NCBI GenBank assembly: GCA_946965045.2
Contig: OX337240.1
Coordinates: 2,790,001-2,854,000 of the forward strand
Source: Epithemia pelagica
Lineage: Eukaryota > Bacillariophyta > Bacillariophyceae > Surirellales > Surirellaceae
Reading direction: 5' to 3'
Length of the DNA stretch: 64,000 bases
Under the pieces are notes generated by a model. That model was given only the letters and a program-made list of their open reading frames with translations, did no database searches and was not told the DNA's origin. Both the position numbers and the translations under genes were made by a program. Positions 51,620 through 62,179 of the stretch are shown one piece after another. Each line of letters opens with the position of its first letter. Within the stretch, counting starts at the first letter, position 1.

Positions 51620-54600
51620 TCAGAGTTTGGAAATGGCTAGTACCTTCTTCATCAAGGAGCTCAAATCATCCAATTCAGGATGGTCTCCACCAATAAGAGG
51701 TGTTTTGGCTTTCTTGGGTTTCTCCTTGAAGATTCGTTCGAAAGTGTCCATCATCTTACCAATGTAGCGTCTTGGATCTGCTACTAATGTTCCATCAGAA
51801 TCCTTGGTGTAACAACATCCCAAGTGGAAATCAATAGGTCCATCTCCTTTGAGTTTGAAGTTGTATTTCTCCTTCAGGATCTTGCAGATATTCCCAGGAT
51901 CAGTAGAAATAATGGCTAAGTCATCAACGTATACGGCAATGTATTCGTAACAGTCTTCTCCAGGTGCTTTCCTTATCCAGATATCCGGATCTGCTTTGCT
52001 TGGTGAAAATCCCATGTCTGTCAAAACATCGAATAAGACATCATGCCAGCGTGCGCCTGATGACTTCAATCCATAAAGTGCCTTGTATATAATCAGGATG
52101 TGACCTTCTAATTCCTTGAATTCAGGTCCTGGGACAATGAAAATTTTCTCCCCTGTCAAGGCTTCCAGGTATGCATTTCCAATATCTGCTCCCCATATTT
52201 CCAAGTCATTCAAAGTACCCAGGAATAAGGCAATGCGGAGGTTGCGAATGGAAACAACACCTGAATAGATTGTCTCAACAGGTTCTTTTGTGAGATGTCC
52301 ATCTGTAACAAGTCTTGCTCTATGTCGTCCATCATGTTTTACGTCAAAGACAAGATGTACACGTATCTTATGATATCCTTCAGGTGCATTGGATACTTTC
52401 CCTTTTATGAAGATGGCTTTCCCAAAATCCTTGAATGTCTTGTAGGACTGGATCTGTGACAATTCTAATTCTGTTGCATCCTGCCACTTTGTGTTGCCAT
52501 GTTGTTTATCAAGAGCGACAGCTTCCTCATAATTGCGTGGTACTTGCAATCCAAACTTATACTTGACGGAATGGTGAACTTGTTTAATCCTTGACTGTTT
52601 GGCTGCTCGAATGAGACGTTTGCTTGTTTTGACATAACGTTTCAAATGCTTCCATCCAGGTTCGTTGAGTAAACCATGTTTCTTTCCATAAATTGCTACA
52701 GTGATCGGATCATCATTGGCGATGAGTGATAAAGGTTCATAGGTAGTCTCCCCAGTTTCCCAATCAACAAGCAAATTATATTTGCTCCCCTTGTAATCTG
52801 GATCAGTTGTGTTCAGTGGGCCTTGATGGGCAATGACGTCCCTGAACCTGAAAGGATTATCTCCAGAGGTTTGAGCTTGGTTATCTCGTTCGATATACTC
52901 CATGAGTTGATTATAGGATATCATCTCATCAACATCAGAATTTGTCTTTCGGTAGATGTACTTGACACGTTCTTCCTGTTTCGTTGCTTCTTCATTAAGA
53001 TCAATGACTTGTTTGATGACACGTGCACGGTGTCGCTCCCCATTTTCTTCTGTGTCGCATAGGAATGTGCGTCCTATCATGTCGTCAAAATCGATCGTGG
53101 GCATTGGTTTGGATGGATCTTCACTATCACTGCGAATGAAGACAGTGTCAGCTTGCTTATCATTGTCATCCTTCTCAGACGAATCCTCCCCTGAAGGTCG
53201 ATCCACACGTAGGTTAGGTGTAGTGGATTCAACACGGCGAACGGCAGAACGGTAGATTATCTGGTTATCCTGGGTGAGAATCTTCCAAGTAAAAGAATCA
53301 CCAACGTTGTGAGCAAAACCAACCCAGTGGCCAAGTTTCTCATCAGAAGAAGATGGATATGAACCGGAATTGGGTTCAGCGGGGTCGACACGGTAGTAAA
53401 CCTCATCCCAGAAAGGAAAGAACAAGAGATGAGTAATGTCGGGTGGGCGTCCGGAGAGAGCCTCAAGAGGAGTGCGACCGGAATGGGTGGGTGATGATGT
53501 ATGGTTCAATAAGTCACAGACATACTCAAGGCAAAGAAGCCAGGTGTTGGCAGGGCAACCAGTGGCATTCATGAGAGCGTTGGTCATACGTTTGACGGTC
53601 TGGTAACGGTTTTCAGCCTTATTCTGGTGTTGATGATAAGGTTCGGATCGATACTCCCCAATAAGCAAAGTGCAAAGAATGTCTTTGACCTTTTGAGAGA
53701 TGAGAGATGAACCACCATCACTGATAAGAGTCTCCATGGCACCACGAAACCGGATGTTGTCCTGAAGAGTATTGACAAACTGTTTGGTTGACTTGATCCC
53801 ATAGATATCAGTAACCAGAGTATCTCGACCAACAAAGATTTGTGCGACTTTACCGCCATGGTCGACAGCAGGGGTGTCGGAGAAAACCGAGTCAGTAGCA
53901 ACGGGTTCATGACGTCGAGGTATATTAAGGACCGGATTGCGAGCCTTGAAATGTTTCTTGAGGGTGTCGTGGTCAAAAGTAATGCTACCATTACGTGTAG
54001 TGTGCTTGAACGTATCGGCAATAACATCTTCAGATTGCCAACCAAAGAATGGACGGAACTTCTTCCAGTCAAACGCTTCCTGGTAACGACGGTGGACAGA
54101 GGCATGAAGTGTAGGATCATTACCTTCTGCGTCAGCATAGATAGAAAAGAAGGGTGCGTTGTCAGGTCCATGATCGTATGGGAGATCCAAAAGGAGATTG
54201 AGGTTACAAACAACACAATCAGTGTACTCCCCATAGTTGTCATATGGATGGTTCGACATACTACCATCAGTCTTGACGTGTTTCCAATCAGGATCATTGT
54301 CAGAGGGTGTGGGAGAATACGAATGGTCCAGAACACCAGGATCCCATGTGTCGGGTGACGTGAAGATGATCTGAGGTAAGGTATTCATGTCATCGTCGCT
54401 GGGGATACCCAAGGAGTGGATGTAGGCTAACCCATCCTTGATGTGAAGGGGTATAGCACGACCATCAAGTGTAGTGATGCGTTGTTTACCATCAACTTTA
54501 ACAGATCGTTCATCAACAGCAAGTCCGAAATGCTCGAATTGACCAGGAGCATGGATAGATAAGCCCTTTCCATAATAAGCATATTCATTGAAGATGCCGA

Positions 54601-56488
54601 CAATAGGTCCATCATTGATCTCAAACTTTGCGGCACATGTGACGACAGGAAGTCCAGTAAGTTCATGGTTATCAATACCCACAATAGTGATATGGCGGCC
54701 AGTCTTAGAAAGGATGCGCATGTCAGAACCAGCAAGTCCTCCTTTAGCACCACGGTCAATCAATTGATTTCCTGGTAAAGTAGATTTCCTGGAAAACAAA
54801 TAGCGTGGAACATGTCCTGCTTGTTTATGCATGTTGGCTTTGAAAGTAACCTTCTTGCTCGTCTTGGACTTGGCGTTAGAAAGAACACTAGTCAGGTTAG
54901 TTGCCGGGTGATTGATATCAGTCGTCATGGCTTGGTTGATAAATTGTGTAACCGGATCTGAATCATCTGGATGCTCAGGGACTACGCCAGGTGAGTCGTC
55001 ATCAGATGCAACTTGGTTGGGGTCAGGATCAGGTTCCGGATCAATGTCGAGGGCATGTGTTTGCACTTTCCTCGGTGTTGTTGATGAAGGTGCTTGAATC
55101 ATCTTGTTATACTCAATGATCAACTTGCGATCTTCTTCAGAAAGTTTGAACCATAGGTCACGCGGTAGACTAACCTTGGACAAAGAGGATGGAGATTCAG
55201 ATGTCGCTTTGGTGTTGTGGACATGATACTCCATATCATCTTGTGAGGTTATGTCAGCATCTGTATCTTGGCCATATAGTGATTCATGTTGTTTGACATG
55301 TCGACGGCGACTATGAACAGATGACTGGGTTGCTTGATCATGGTCATAAGCTGCGTCTAGAAGGAGACGGAAGTATGATTGATAGCAAAGGGATTTTGCA
55401 CCGGATTTGGTGTTCACCACATTATCCAAGATCTTGACTCGGCGGAGATCAGGTACCTTTTCTACAGCTTGCATGAGGAAGGTCATCCTGGTATGATCAG
55501 GGATGCGATCAAACAATGTCACTAGATTGTCTAGCAAACGTAACTGCTCTTGAAAGTGTAGAAGAAATTGACGTGTTGTTCCGTGCCATGTGTCGTCAAG
55601 ACGTAGATTGGAAATGTAGTTGGTTAAACGGAGGACTTCTCGTTTTGCTAGGTCGGATTCGGTATGCAAAGAGTGTAACTTCTGCAATACGGCACGCGCA
55701 TCTTCATCATGTTCATGTTCACGTACATAGGCTCGACCTTGGTCAGTCTGAATGATACGGACAAGAACGGAGTAAAGAAATACTTGTTGCTCTTGAAAAA
55801 GTTCTTCGGCATACTCATCATCATGGGGTGGTGTGTATTTGAAATTCAGAACGTTGGATAGGCCTTGAGCCTTAGCTGTAGTCTTGAATACACGCCAGAA
55901 TGAATCGTAGTATCGTTCATCCTTGAATACCTCATATGCAGTTGCGTCGCGCTTAGTTCCCTTTCTGAATGCTGTAAGGTCTTGTTGAGATTGGGATGCG
56001 GCAGTAACTGTGCTGACAGATTTCACAGATGACGGTGACTTCATTGGCAAGACTGGAACTTGGCTAGGTGGTCCCTTAGAGAAATCTGTGTTGATCCTCC
56101 AAGTGTTGAACTCTTTCCTCGTTAGGTTCATCCAGTCGCTATTGGATAGCTCGTCTTGAATTTCATTGGTCTTGTATATGGCCCAATAAGCCAAGAGCTT
56201 GATCTGCTGTCTTGTGGGGCCTTGGAGATCATGTGTCTGTTTGTTGACCTTGTATTGTGTCAGTTCGTTCATGGATTCCTCGGTATTAGTTTGCATATAC
56301 GAGATAACATGGCTAATGTTCTCAAAACCATGGTATTTCATCCACTTCATTAAGTAGTCGGCCCTTTCTTTGGTAAAGAATTGGCAGACAGTAAATATGA
56401 TGTGGTCGAATAGGTCTGTGTTCGAGACATTGTCTTGGTTATCTTCTCCCTTAGGAGTCGTAGGTGTCTTGGGTGATTGAGGATCCAT
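51620..56488 (-). CDS. Copia gag-pol polyprotein (gag, protease, integrase, RT), 1622 aa
   Basis: ATG start MDPQSPKTPTT. Residues ~1-480 are Gag-like, helical and highly charged, with no CCHC knuckle visible. The protease is near 575 with LIDRGAKGGLAGSDMR, an atypical D-R-G-A active-site box. Integrase: ATDSVFSDTPA (~864, first Asp), LISDGGSS, and QNKAENRYQTVK (~959, Glu), then GRTPLEALSGRPPD. Reverse transcriptase: DIGNAYLEALTGEK, LYGLKSSGARWHD and IAVYVDDLAII (~1519). It ends prematurely at KKVLAISKL because of a one-base deletion near 51664, just before RNase H. A programmed frameshift is less likely because copia elements normally read through this point in one frame. Confidence 0.94.
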   Translation of the reverse strand: MDPQSPKTPTTPKGEDNQDNVSNTDLFDHIIFTVCQFFTKERADYLMKWMKYHGFENISHVISYMQTNTEESMNELTQYKVNKQTHDLQGPTRQQIKLLAYWAIYKTNEIQDELSNSDWMNLTRKEFNTWRINTDFSKGPPSQVPVLPMKSPSSVKSVSTVTAASQSQQDLTAFRKGTKRDATAYEVFKDERYYDSFWRVFKTTAKAQGLSNVLNFKYTPPHDDEYAEELFQEQQVFLYSVLVRIIQTDQGRAYVREHEHDEDARAVLQKLHSLHTESDLAKREVLRLTNYISNLRLDDTWHGTTRQFLLHFQEQLRLLDNLVTLFDRIPDHTRMTFLMQAVEKVPDLRRVKILDNVVNTKSGAKSLCYQSYFRLLLDAAYDHDQATQSSVHSRRRHVKQHESLYGQDTDADITSQDDMEYHVHNTKATSESPSSLSKVSLPRDLWFKLSEEDRKLIIEYNKMIQAPSSTTPRKVQTHALDIDPEPDPDPNQVASDDDSPGVVPEHPDDSDPVTQFINQAMTTDINHPATNLTSVLSNAKSKTSKKVTFKANMHKQAGHVPRYLFSRKSTLPGNQLIDRGAKGGLAGSDMRILSKTGRHITIVGIDNHELTGLPVVTCAAKFEINDGPIVGIFNEYAYYGKGLSIHAPGQFEHFGLAVDERSVKVDGKQRITTLDGRAIPLHIKDGLAYIHSLGIPSDDDMNTLPQIIFTSPDTWDPGVLDHSYSPTPSDNDPDWKHVKTDGSMSNHPYDNYGEYTDCVVCNLNLLLDLPYDHGPDNAPFFSIYADAEGNDPTLHASVHRRYQEAFDWKKFRPFFGWQSEDVIADTFKHTTRNGSITFDHDTLKKHFKARNPVLNIPRRHEPVATDSVFSDTPAVDHGGKVAQIFVGRDTLVTDIYGIKSTKQFVNTLQDNIRFRGAMETLISDGGSSLISQKVKDILCTLLIGEYRSEPYHQHQNKAENRYQTVKRMTNALMNATGCPANTWLLCLEYVCDLLNHTSSPTHSGRTPLEALSGRPPDITHLLFFPFWDEVYYRVDPAEPNSGSYPSSSDEKLGHWVGFAHNVGDSFTWKILTQDNQIIYRSAVRRVESTTPNLRVDRPSGEDSSEKDDNDKQADTVFIRSDSEDPSKPMPTIDFDDMIGRTFLCDTEENGERHRARVIKQVIDLNEEATKQEERVKYIYRKTNSDVDEMISYNQLMEYIERDNQAQTSGDNPFRFRDVIAHQGPLNTTDPDYKGSKYNLLVDWETGETTYEPLSLIANDDPITVAIYGKKHGLLNEPGWKHLKRYVKTSKRLIRAAKQSRIKQVHHSVKYKFGLQVPRNYEEAVALDKQHGNTKWQDATELELSQIQSYKTFKDFGKAIFIKGKVSNAPEGYHKIRVHLVFDVKHDGRHRARLVTDGHLTKEPVETIYSGVVSIRNLRIALFLGTLNDLEIWGADIGNAYLEALTGEKIFIVPGPEFKELEGHILIIYKALYGLKSSGARWHDVLFDVLTDMGFSPSKADPDIWIRKAPGEDCYEYIAVYVDDLAIISTDPGNICKILKEKYNFKLKGDGPIDFHLGCCYTKDSDGTLVADPRRYIGKMMDTFERIFKEKPKKAKTPLIGGDHPELDDLSSLMKKVLAISKL

Positions 56489-56797
56489 GGTGTTATTTGG
56501 TTGGTTCGATGTTTATTTAATATGCGGTGTGATGTGGTTTATTTAATGTGTGATGTGATGTCCACCCGGATGTACCACGTGTACCACGTATGTGATACCC
56601 GGATGTGTGTTGTGATGTGCGACTCCTGGAAATTTCCGTTGATTCCGACAAATTTTCGCCGAGTTTCAACAAATTTTCGCCGAATTTTCGCGATTTGACG
56701 GGAATGTGTGGCGTGTTGTGCGACCAAGGGTACCCGGATGTGCGTTGAGTTTAAGTCTTGGAAAGGTTTTGAGAGGACGGGAGTTAACTATGAGTAA

Positions 56798-57577
56798 TTA
56801 AGCTTCGGTCTCCGAATCCCCACTCTCTTCCGAATGATCAGAGTCGTTTCCAGGCTCAGATGGGGCAGCACAAGCAACAGAAGAAGGGGTATCACCTTCA
56901 GCCAAGTGGTTCTCGACCTCGGTACGCAAAGGGAAGATAGTTGCACGATGGTCCTCGATGGTATGGACCTCGTGGATGTAGGCAACGTAGTTATCTAGGC
57001 GTACAACGTAAGGAGGCAGAGGGCAAGTCGTAGCATTCATGACGTAGATGGTATTGTAGTATCCAGTTGGGCGCTCGAAGGTTAGGAAGCGGAGGTGGAC
57101 AGTACGGATGGGGTTGCCCGAGAGGGCGGCCAAGATGAGGCGACGCCTCGGAGAACGATGAAGTTGGTCGTTCAGACAGTCAATGTCTTCTTGGTCGACG
57201 ATGTGGGTCACCGATTGGAACTGGCGTTCGATCTGGGTCTCCCCACGGATGATCTCGGGATCGAAGGTCGAACAAGTTGGTTGACGGAAGTACTTGATAT
57301 GATCAGCAATCAACCGGGTGGTACGACGGGATCGAGAAGGGACGAGCCGACAAGGCGGACTCGGGGGCCGAGGCAACGGTGCAGGGATCGGAGCGTGAGG
57401 CTGGGTTGGAGTCTCGAATGGGTTGCTGTTGGAACTGTCGACGGAGATGTTCACCGATGTGTTGGCTGCCTTTGGCGTCGGCACCAGTTCCTGCTGCACC
57501 AGGGTATCGGGCTGCCCGGGATGCAGGTTGGCTCGATAGATCTGTCGTACAGGAGTGATAAGCTCGTTAGTATCCAT
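56798..57577 (-). CDS. Accessory ORF between 5' LTR and gag, 259 aa
   Basis: ATG start MDTNELITPVRQIYRAN, 37 nt inside the 5' LTR boundary, uninterrupted to a stop at 56798. The protein has a proline-rich middle (PHAPIPAPLPRPPSPPC), basic patches (SRSRRTTRL; HRSPRRRLILAALSG), a folded-looking part with VHLRFLTFERPTGYYNTIY and PYVVRLDNYVAYIHEV, and an acidic end. It does not resemble gag, pol or an env-like glycoprotein, and no TM segment is seen. Being the first ORF of the genomic RNA, it would be translated before gag-pol or require reinitiation. Function unknown; RNA binding or a Gag-like accessory role is possible. Confidence 0.75.
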   Translation of the reverse strand: MDTNELITPVRQIYRANLHPGQPDTLVQQELVPTPKAANTSVNISVDSSNSNPFETPTQPHAPIPAPLPRPPSPPCRLVPSRSRRTTRLIADHIKYFRQPTCSTFDPEIIRGETQIERQFQSVTHIVDQEDIDCLNDQLHRSPRRRLILAALSGNPIRTVHLRFLTFERPTGYYNTIYVMNATTCPLPPYVVRLDNYVAYIHEVHTIEDHRATIFPLRTEVENHLAEGDTPSSVACAAPSEPGNDSDHSEESGDSETEA

Positions 57578-57613
57578 GAAACCACAAGGAAATAAGCTTT
57601 GAGACTGTTAATC

Positions 57614-58396
57614 TGTTACAATTCTTTCTGAATCGTAGGGACATTGATGCTCGGTAGAGCAGACAATCAGGTAGGTCACCAACCGATACAAGCTTCTCAG
57701 GGTCAGAGAAGCAAGCAAGTCGTAGTCTATCAAAAGGATAGTCGGGACACAAAAGAAGATGTGATAAATGGTGATATTGTTAGATTGTGTGTTGATTACT
57801 ACGATAGGTCTACGTGAAATGTTCGGTCCTGCCAAGGGTCATGTGTCATAGGTTCTTGGCGGCAACAGGTTTGGAATAGTTGGAGTCGATTCATGTGATG
57901 TATATGACATGTATATGTGGACGGATAACATATACAGGGTCAACAGCTCTTGCTTTGGGTTGGCATAGTTGTTTTCATGGCGCGCAGCTTGTTGACAATT
58001 TGGAGATTGTGGGAATGGAAAAATGGTCTCGCGTGATCGTGTGTCGTGCTTGGGATACTTAGACCGTTGGGTCGGATAGATGCCGACAGCGCTCGGATGT
58101 CGCTTGGGCGCGCTCAATGATTTCGGGCGCGTACGCTTAGGGCGTTAGTATAATGTCCGAGCAACGGCCAAATTTACGTCCGTTGTAATACCGCACGACC
58201 CAGTTTAGTCTTGAGAGTGAGTTTGTCAATCTATTCTCACTTTTCATGATTTGCGAAGAAATATAGGTCGATATAGCGCGAAGCTAGGGAACATAGCTCG
58301 AAGCTAGATGGCATGATGCGATAGCACGAGGCTATGTGACATGGGGAATCGATGAGATGTAGAATCTAACCACCATAGACGGTGAGAATTCTAACA
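57614..58396 (-). repeat. 5' LTR
   Basis: 783 bp; the promoter side for the minus-strand element. The sequence just inside it (GATTAACAGTCTC on the minus strand) is where the primer site should be, but it does not match the common initiator-Met tRNA end. Confidence 0.96.
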
Positions 58397-58540
58397 CGGT
58401 ATTGTAGGAACTTGGACCAACCATTCCAGCAAAAGCCACTGGACTCACAACAGGACACCAAAAGTACTCTACAGAGCCACAGAGCTAGGCTGCCATGTTG
58501 TAGGAGAGAGAGTGTGCGAGAGAGTATTGGGTGGAAGCGC

Positions 58541-58608
58541 TGTTGTGGCGGTATAATAGTGGAATCAAACAAACTGTTGTGGCGGTATAATAGTGGAATC
58601 AAACAAAC
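58541..58608 (+). repeat. 34-bp tandem repeat, two copies
   Basis: TGTTGTGGCGGTATAATAGT plus 14 further bases, repeated directly without change, in the 3' flank of the opine dehydrogenase gene. Confidence 0.85.
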
Positions 58609-58779
58609 TGTCGATAAAGATTTCTAGTAGAGAGGCATGAACTAGAGAAATGTACAATATACAAGCGAATCGGAGCAGCAAAGAGTCCTTGTTGTTGTTG
58701 TGTGTGGTGGAGTTTCGGACGCGGTGCTCTCGATAGATTTGGAGGTGCGCTCGCTCTTGCAGTGGCCCTTTTTCTTTCC

Positions 58780-60095
58780 TTATGTGACATAGTGATTTTT
58801 GCGCATCAAGGTATCCAAATCCGTAATGCCATAGCGTTGCGGACATCGTGTTTCCATGATATTCTTACCCGTCAAGGTATGGGTCGTCTTGTTCAAGTAT
58901 TCCTTGCCCATGCAGTCTTGACACCACTCAATGACTTGATCCATGTGCGGCGTGGGTACATGGGCCAATTCGGCAATGCCTCGCGTGACAATCAAGCCAC
59001 AGGGAATGTCTTCGGAAAAGTAGCGGTATTGAAAATTGGGCTTGTATTTCGTACTGCCATCGTCCATGGTGGTGGCCGTCATGGGATGCGTCAATCCCCG
59101 ATATCCCTTGTTGGTCAAGAGCATGGTATACAAATTGGTCGTATCGCCAATATCGGTCCCGTACGATCGAATCATCCAGTCCTTGACATGATGCAAGGCC
59201 GTCAAGGTGAGAGTGGGATAGCGTTGCTGCAAGACACGGCCCAATTCCAAGACTTCATTGGAAATGTGCGTCAACAATTCCCCGGTATATTCACTGGCAC
59301 CTTGATAAAAGAGGGGTGGTTCGTCAAAGGGAATACTGACATCCTTGTTGTGATAAAAGCAATAGGAAATGGTGGGATGCCAGACGGAATTGATATTCAT
59401 GAGCGTGACGGCCAAGAAATTGTCGGCCGGTTGCAACTTGGGCAGCGGTCCCACCAAGTGTTGCAAGACGTCCAAGACGGGTTGTGTGCTGGTAGTCGTG
59501 TCCTTGTTGTCGTCATCGGTATGTTTGACAGTAATCACGACATCAATTTCCTTTTTCGTGCCGAGTACTTCGACGGTTTTGCCGTACTCGACAATGTGAC
59601 AGGCCCAGGGCAGCGTTTCCAAGGCACTGACATGACTGGCATTGCAAAAGTCATCGCCCAAGACATGACGGGCACACAAATCAAAGCCGCCTTCGCCGGG
59701 CATGGCAATGAGCACGACGCCTTGTTTCAAGTGCGGTTTCAACGCTTGTAAGTATTGTTCGTGGGTAAAACTGGGCAAGGCCAAAATGACGACAACACGA
59801 GGGCACCAGTTGAGCGGGGTCGTCCGAAATTTCTGTGGGACGACCATACACGCTTTCTTTTTTATCTTATATCTCTTTTATCTCTCTTTCCCAAATCATT
59901 TTGACAACACACGCCCTCGTCGCCCAAGGCTTGCGTCAAGCGGTCGGCTTCACCGGGAAAGAGGGACAAGATGCGCACCTCGCAATCGGGACATTTGTCG
60001 TTGGATCCAATGTATCTGGTCAAGACATGAATGGCATTGCCACCGCCACACAAGAGCACCTGTGTGGTCGTTTTGTTGGTCGTTGTCGTGGACAT
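58780..60095 (-). CDS. Octopine/nopaline dehydrogenase-family protein, 411 aa
   Basis: Exon 1 is 60095-59913 and exon 2 is 59832-58780; the 80-nt intron has donor GTGTGT and acceptor CCACAG in phase 0. Exon 1 has the Rossmann loop VLLCGGGNAIHVL near residues 13-25. Exon 2 continues VVVILALPSFTHEQYL and PGEGGFDLCARHVLG, then the C-terminal opine-dehydrogenase domain with MNINSVWHPTISYCFY (catalytic His region), FYQGASEYTGELL and EDIPCGLIVTRGIAELA. These enzymes reductively condense an amino acid with a 2-oxo acid using NAD(P)H; the substrate pair cannot be predicted. It is of normal length and complete. The ATG is MSTTTTNK. The intron donor is the weakest part of the model. Confidence 0.85.
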
Positions 60096-60711
60096 GATGA
60101 TGAGCAAGGAAGGAGAGAGTGTGTGTGTATCTTGGCTGTTGTGTGTCAGTTTGGATGGTTCTGGTTTTTTGTGCCATCATCTTTCATCTTCCACATCTTT
60201 TTTTATCTTGCGCGAGAAAGCATGGCCTCGCAGTGTTCGCGTTCGTGCCGACCGCAGATGCTCGGTCCAAGCGCCTTTGCGAAGCATAGCATACCTACCC
60301 TCTAGCGATCACAGAAAAAGTATTTCTAGTCTTTTTTCATTATATTTGAAATTATAACGATAGATAGTACTTGCAGTCTCCGCATTTGGAGACCCGAGGG
60401 AACAGATTCCTTGGATTCGTTCCAACCAAACGACAGATGCTCACGTTGTGTTGTCTGTCCCACAGGTAATTCTGGGTCGCACATGAGACGCGTGACTGAC
60501 TGTGTGGTTTCTGTGCGCGACGAAGCTTCGCATTCATCTACCCCCAAGCGCCGGGCGAGTATTGAGTCGCACTTAAAAAGGGCTTTCGTATACTCACCCC
60601 CATGGCGCGATCCTGAGCTCTCGGTGTTGATACAAAATCCCAAACCACACACATTGTCTCCCCACATTCATTACGGTGGCCGAGGTACGGTGCCTGTGAA
60701 GGACCTTATCA
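60096..60711. other. Intergenic; shared leader block near 60.53-60.74 kb
   Basis: The part 60530-60740 is similar to the reverse complement of 62180-62370 (both contain CCCCCAAGCGCCGG and CTCACCCCCATGGCGCG). It may be a common promoter/5' UTR of the two flanking units or an end of a repeat family. Nothing else was recognised. Confidence 0.45.
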
Positions 60712-61529
60712 ATGTCTTCATCTTCCCACCGAAAGCATCGTCTCTCTCAGAAGCAAGACCAAGAGGCTGTTGAGGCGCAAGGTGCATCCGAAGCGTCCCG
60801 AGCGTCAATGCAAGATGGCAGAAACAACAGCATCGCCAAAACTCAGAACGTATCTTCACAAGAGCCGAATCCTCCCACCCCTTCTCCATCCAATCCGTTT
60901 CCTTTCTTTCATTGGTCCAAGTCACCACCTTGGCTCTTCCGTGGTGATGATACCGCAGCACAAGGTCATCTCGAACCAAACACCGCACAACCAACAAGCA
61001 ACAGAGGTGCATCTTCCCTGTCCTTCCACCTTCTACACCGTCGTCACTCTTTGGGACAAGTCGAGTTTGCAACTCAATCTTCGCCGGTCAAAGCATTGTA
61101 CATCTCGCAAGTGTTTGAGGAGGAAAACCAAGAAGCAACTAATACAAAACCGCCGTTCCGCTTTCCACTCCCGAGTTGCATCGCTTCAATGTATGGTTCA
61201 ATCTTTCTAGTTTGATTCTCACACCGGCCATGGTTGTTGGTTTCATTTTGGCCTTTGATTGTACCTGCGGCGTTGGTTGTCATTGTCATTCTCAAATCCA
61301 ACCCACATGTGGTTTCGGCCAATACAGCGGCCACAGTGGCTACACTACGGCCTATTTGCCTAACTATGTGCTTTCCATTGTGACAGTGGCTGGGTGGGCA
61401 GCCACGGGACAGTACATTACCCTGCCCGATGAGAATGGTCAAACAATATGTGATCGACCATTCCATCTATTGTATTTTTATTTCCACGTTGCACCGCTCT
61501 TGTGGGCACTTGGAACAAAGCATGAGTGA
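60712..61529 (+). CDS. Hypothetical two-exon membrane protein, ~250 aa
   Basis: ATG start MSSSSHRKHRLSQKQ. A possible intron, 61111-61175 (donor GTGTTT, acceptor CCCGAG), would join SPVKALYISQ to LHRFNVWFNLSSLILTP in phase 0. The first half is Q/S/P-rich and disordered, with FHWSKSPPWLF. The second half has three hydrophobic stretches (LILTPAMVVGFILAF, YVLSIVTVAGWAA, FHLLYFYFHVAPLLWAL) and a Cys/His cluster CTCGVGCHCHSQIQPTC. Without the intron the two halves are in different frames and the locus would be a frameshifted remnant. No family is recognised. Confidence 0.3.
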
Positions 61530-61739
61530 CACAACTGTCGATGGATCCTGTCGGTCATGAACGCTATTTCATTTGCACTTATTCTTTTTCCTTGTTGACA
61601 CATGAATGACCATGCACGTTGCTATTACATTTAAACCATAAAATGATGTTTAGACTATCACGCAATTGTTCAATTTGAAGGATTCTCCTCCCACACACAC
61701 TTTTGAATCTTATCAATAATTTCGTGTCACTGAGTGCTT

Positions 61740-62169
61740 TTACGAAAGCATGGTATGGGAATGGACAATGGTGACTCCACAAAGAAAACCAGCGACGGCT
61801 CGCACGGCGGACTTCCCACCACCGGTGGCGCGGACAAGAAGCAGAGGACACATGATGGGAGGGGAGGTAGGTTGCAGAGTGTGCCGCTTGCCAGTCCGTG
61901 AAGGAAAGCAATATGGGCTGCTCAAGTAGGGCTAACGCATGAGGGTTATTGATAGGAAACGGGGAAGCGAGTTGGACGGGTTGAATAGAGGTGTCGTGGG
62001 AGTTTGTTGCATGGTCATCACTGTCGTCGTTGTTGTTATGACGGAGGGCTGATAGAACCTCTGCAGTGGATACAGATTGGTTCGTTGCACGTACCAGTGA
62101 CGTCGTAGATAGCTCTTCAATAGTGTTAGTTTCCTGGGAAAAACGTTGGAATGGGTTGGAAGGGTCCAT
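61740..62169 (-). pseudogene. Remnant of a RecQ/DEAD-like helicase gene
   Basis: The ATG-started frame MDPSNPFQRFSQET has an acidic S/T/N-rich leader and reaches LLSFTDWQAAHSAT, resembling the entry to a helicase core. After a frame change the next frame reads PLLLVRATGGGKSAVRAVAG, a Walker A loop followed by GVTIVHSHTM, then stops at 61740. Only motif I is present; the rest of the helicase is missing. It is a truncated, frameshifted copy. Helicases of this sort form large dispersed families in diatoms; that assignment is inferred from the short motif. Confidence 0.4.
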
Positions 62170-62179
62170 GATTGATGCA

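Larger units (their letters stand above)
50055..58396 (-). mobile_element. Complete Ty1/copia LTR retrotransposon (8,342 bp)
   Basis: The two 783-bp LTRs start TGTTACAATT and end TTCTAACA; flanks CGGTA at 50050-50054 and 58397-58401 form a perfect 5-bp target duplication. The element is transcribed on the minus strand: 5' LTR 57614-58396, an accessory ORF, gag-pol, polypurine tract, 3' LTR 50055-50837. By eye the LTRs differ at about three positions, implying recent insertion. The only visible lesion is one frameshift in pol. Confidence 0.96.
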
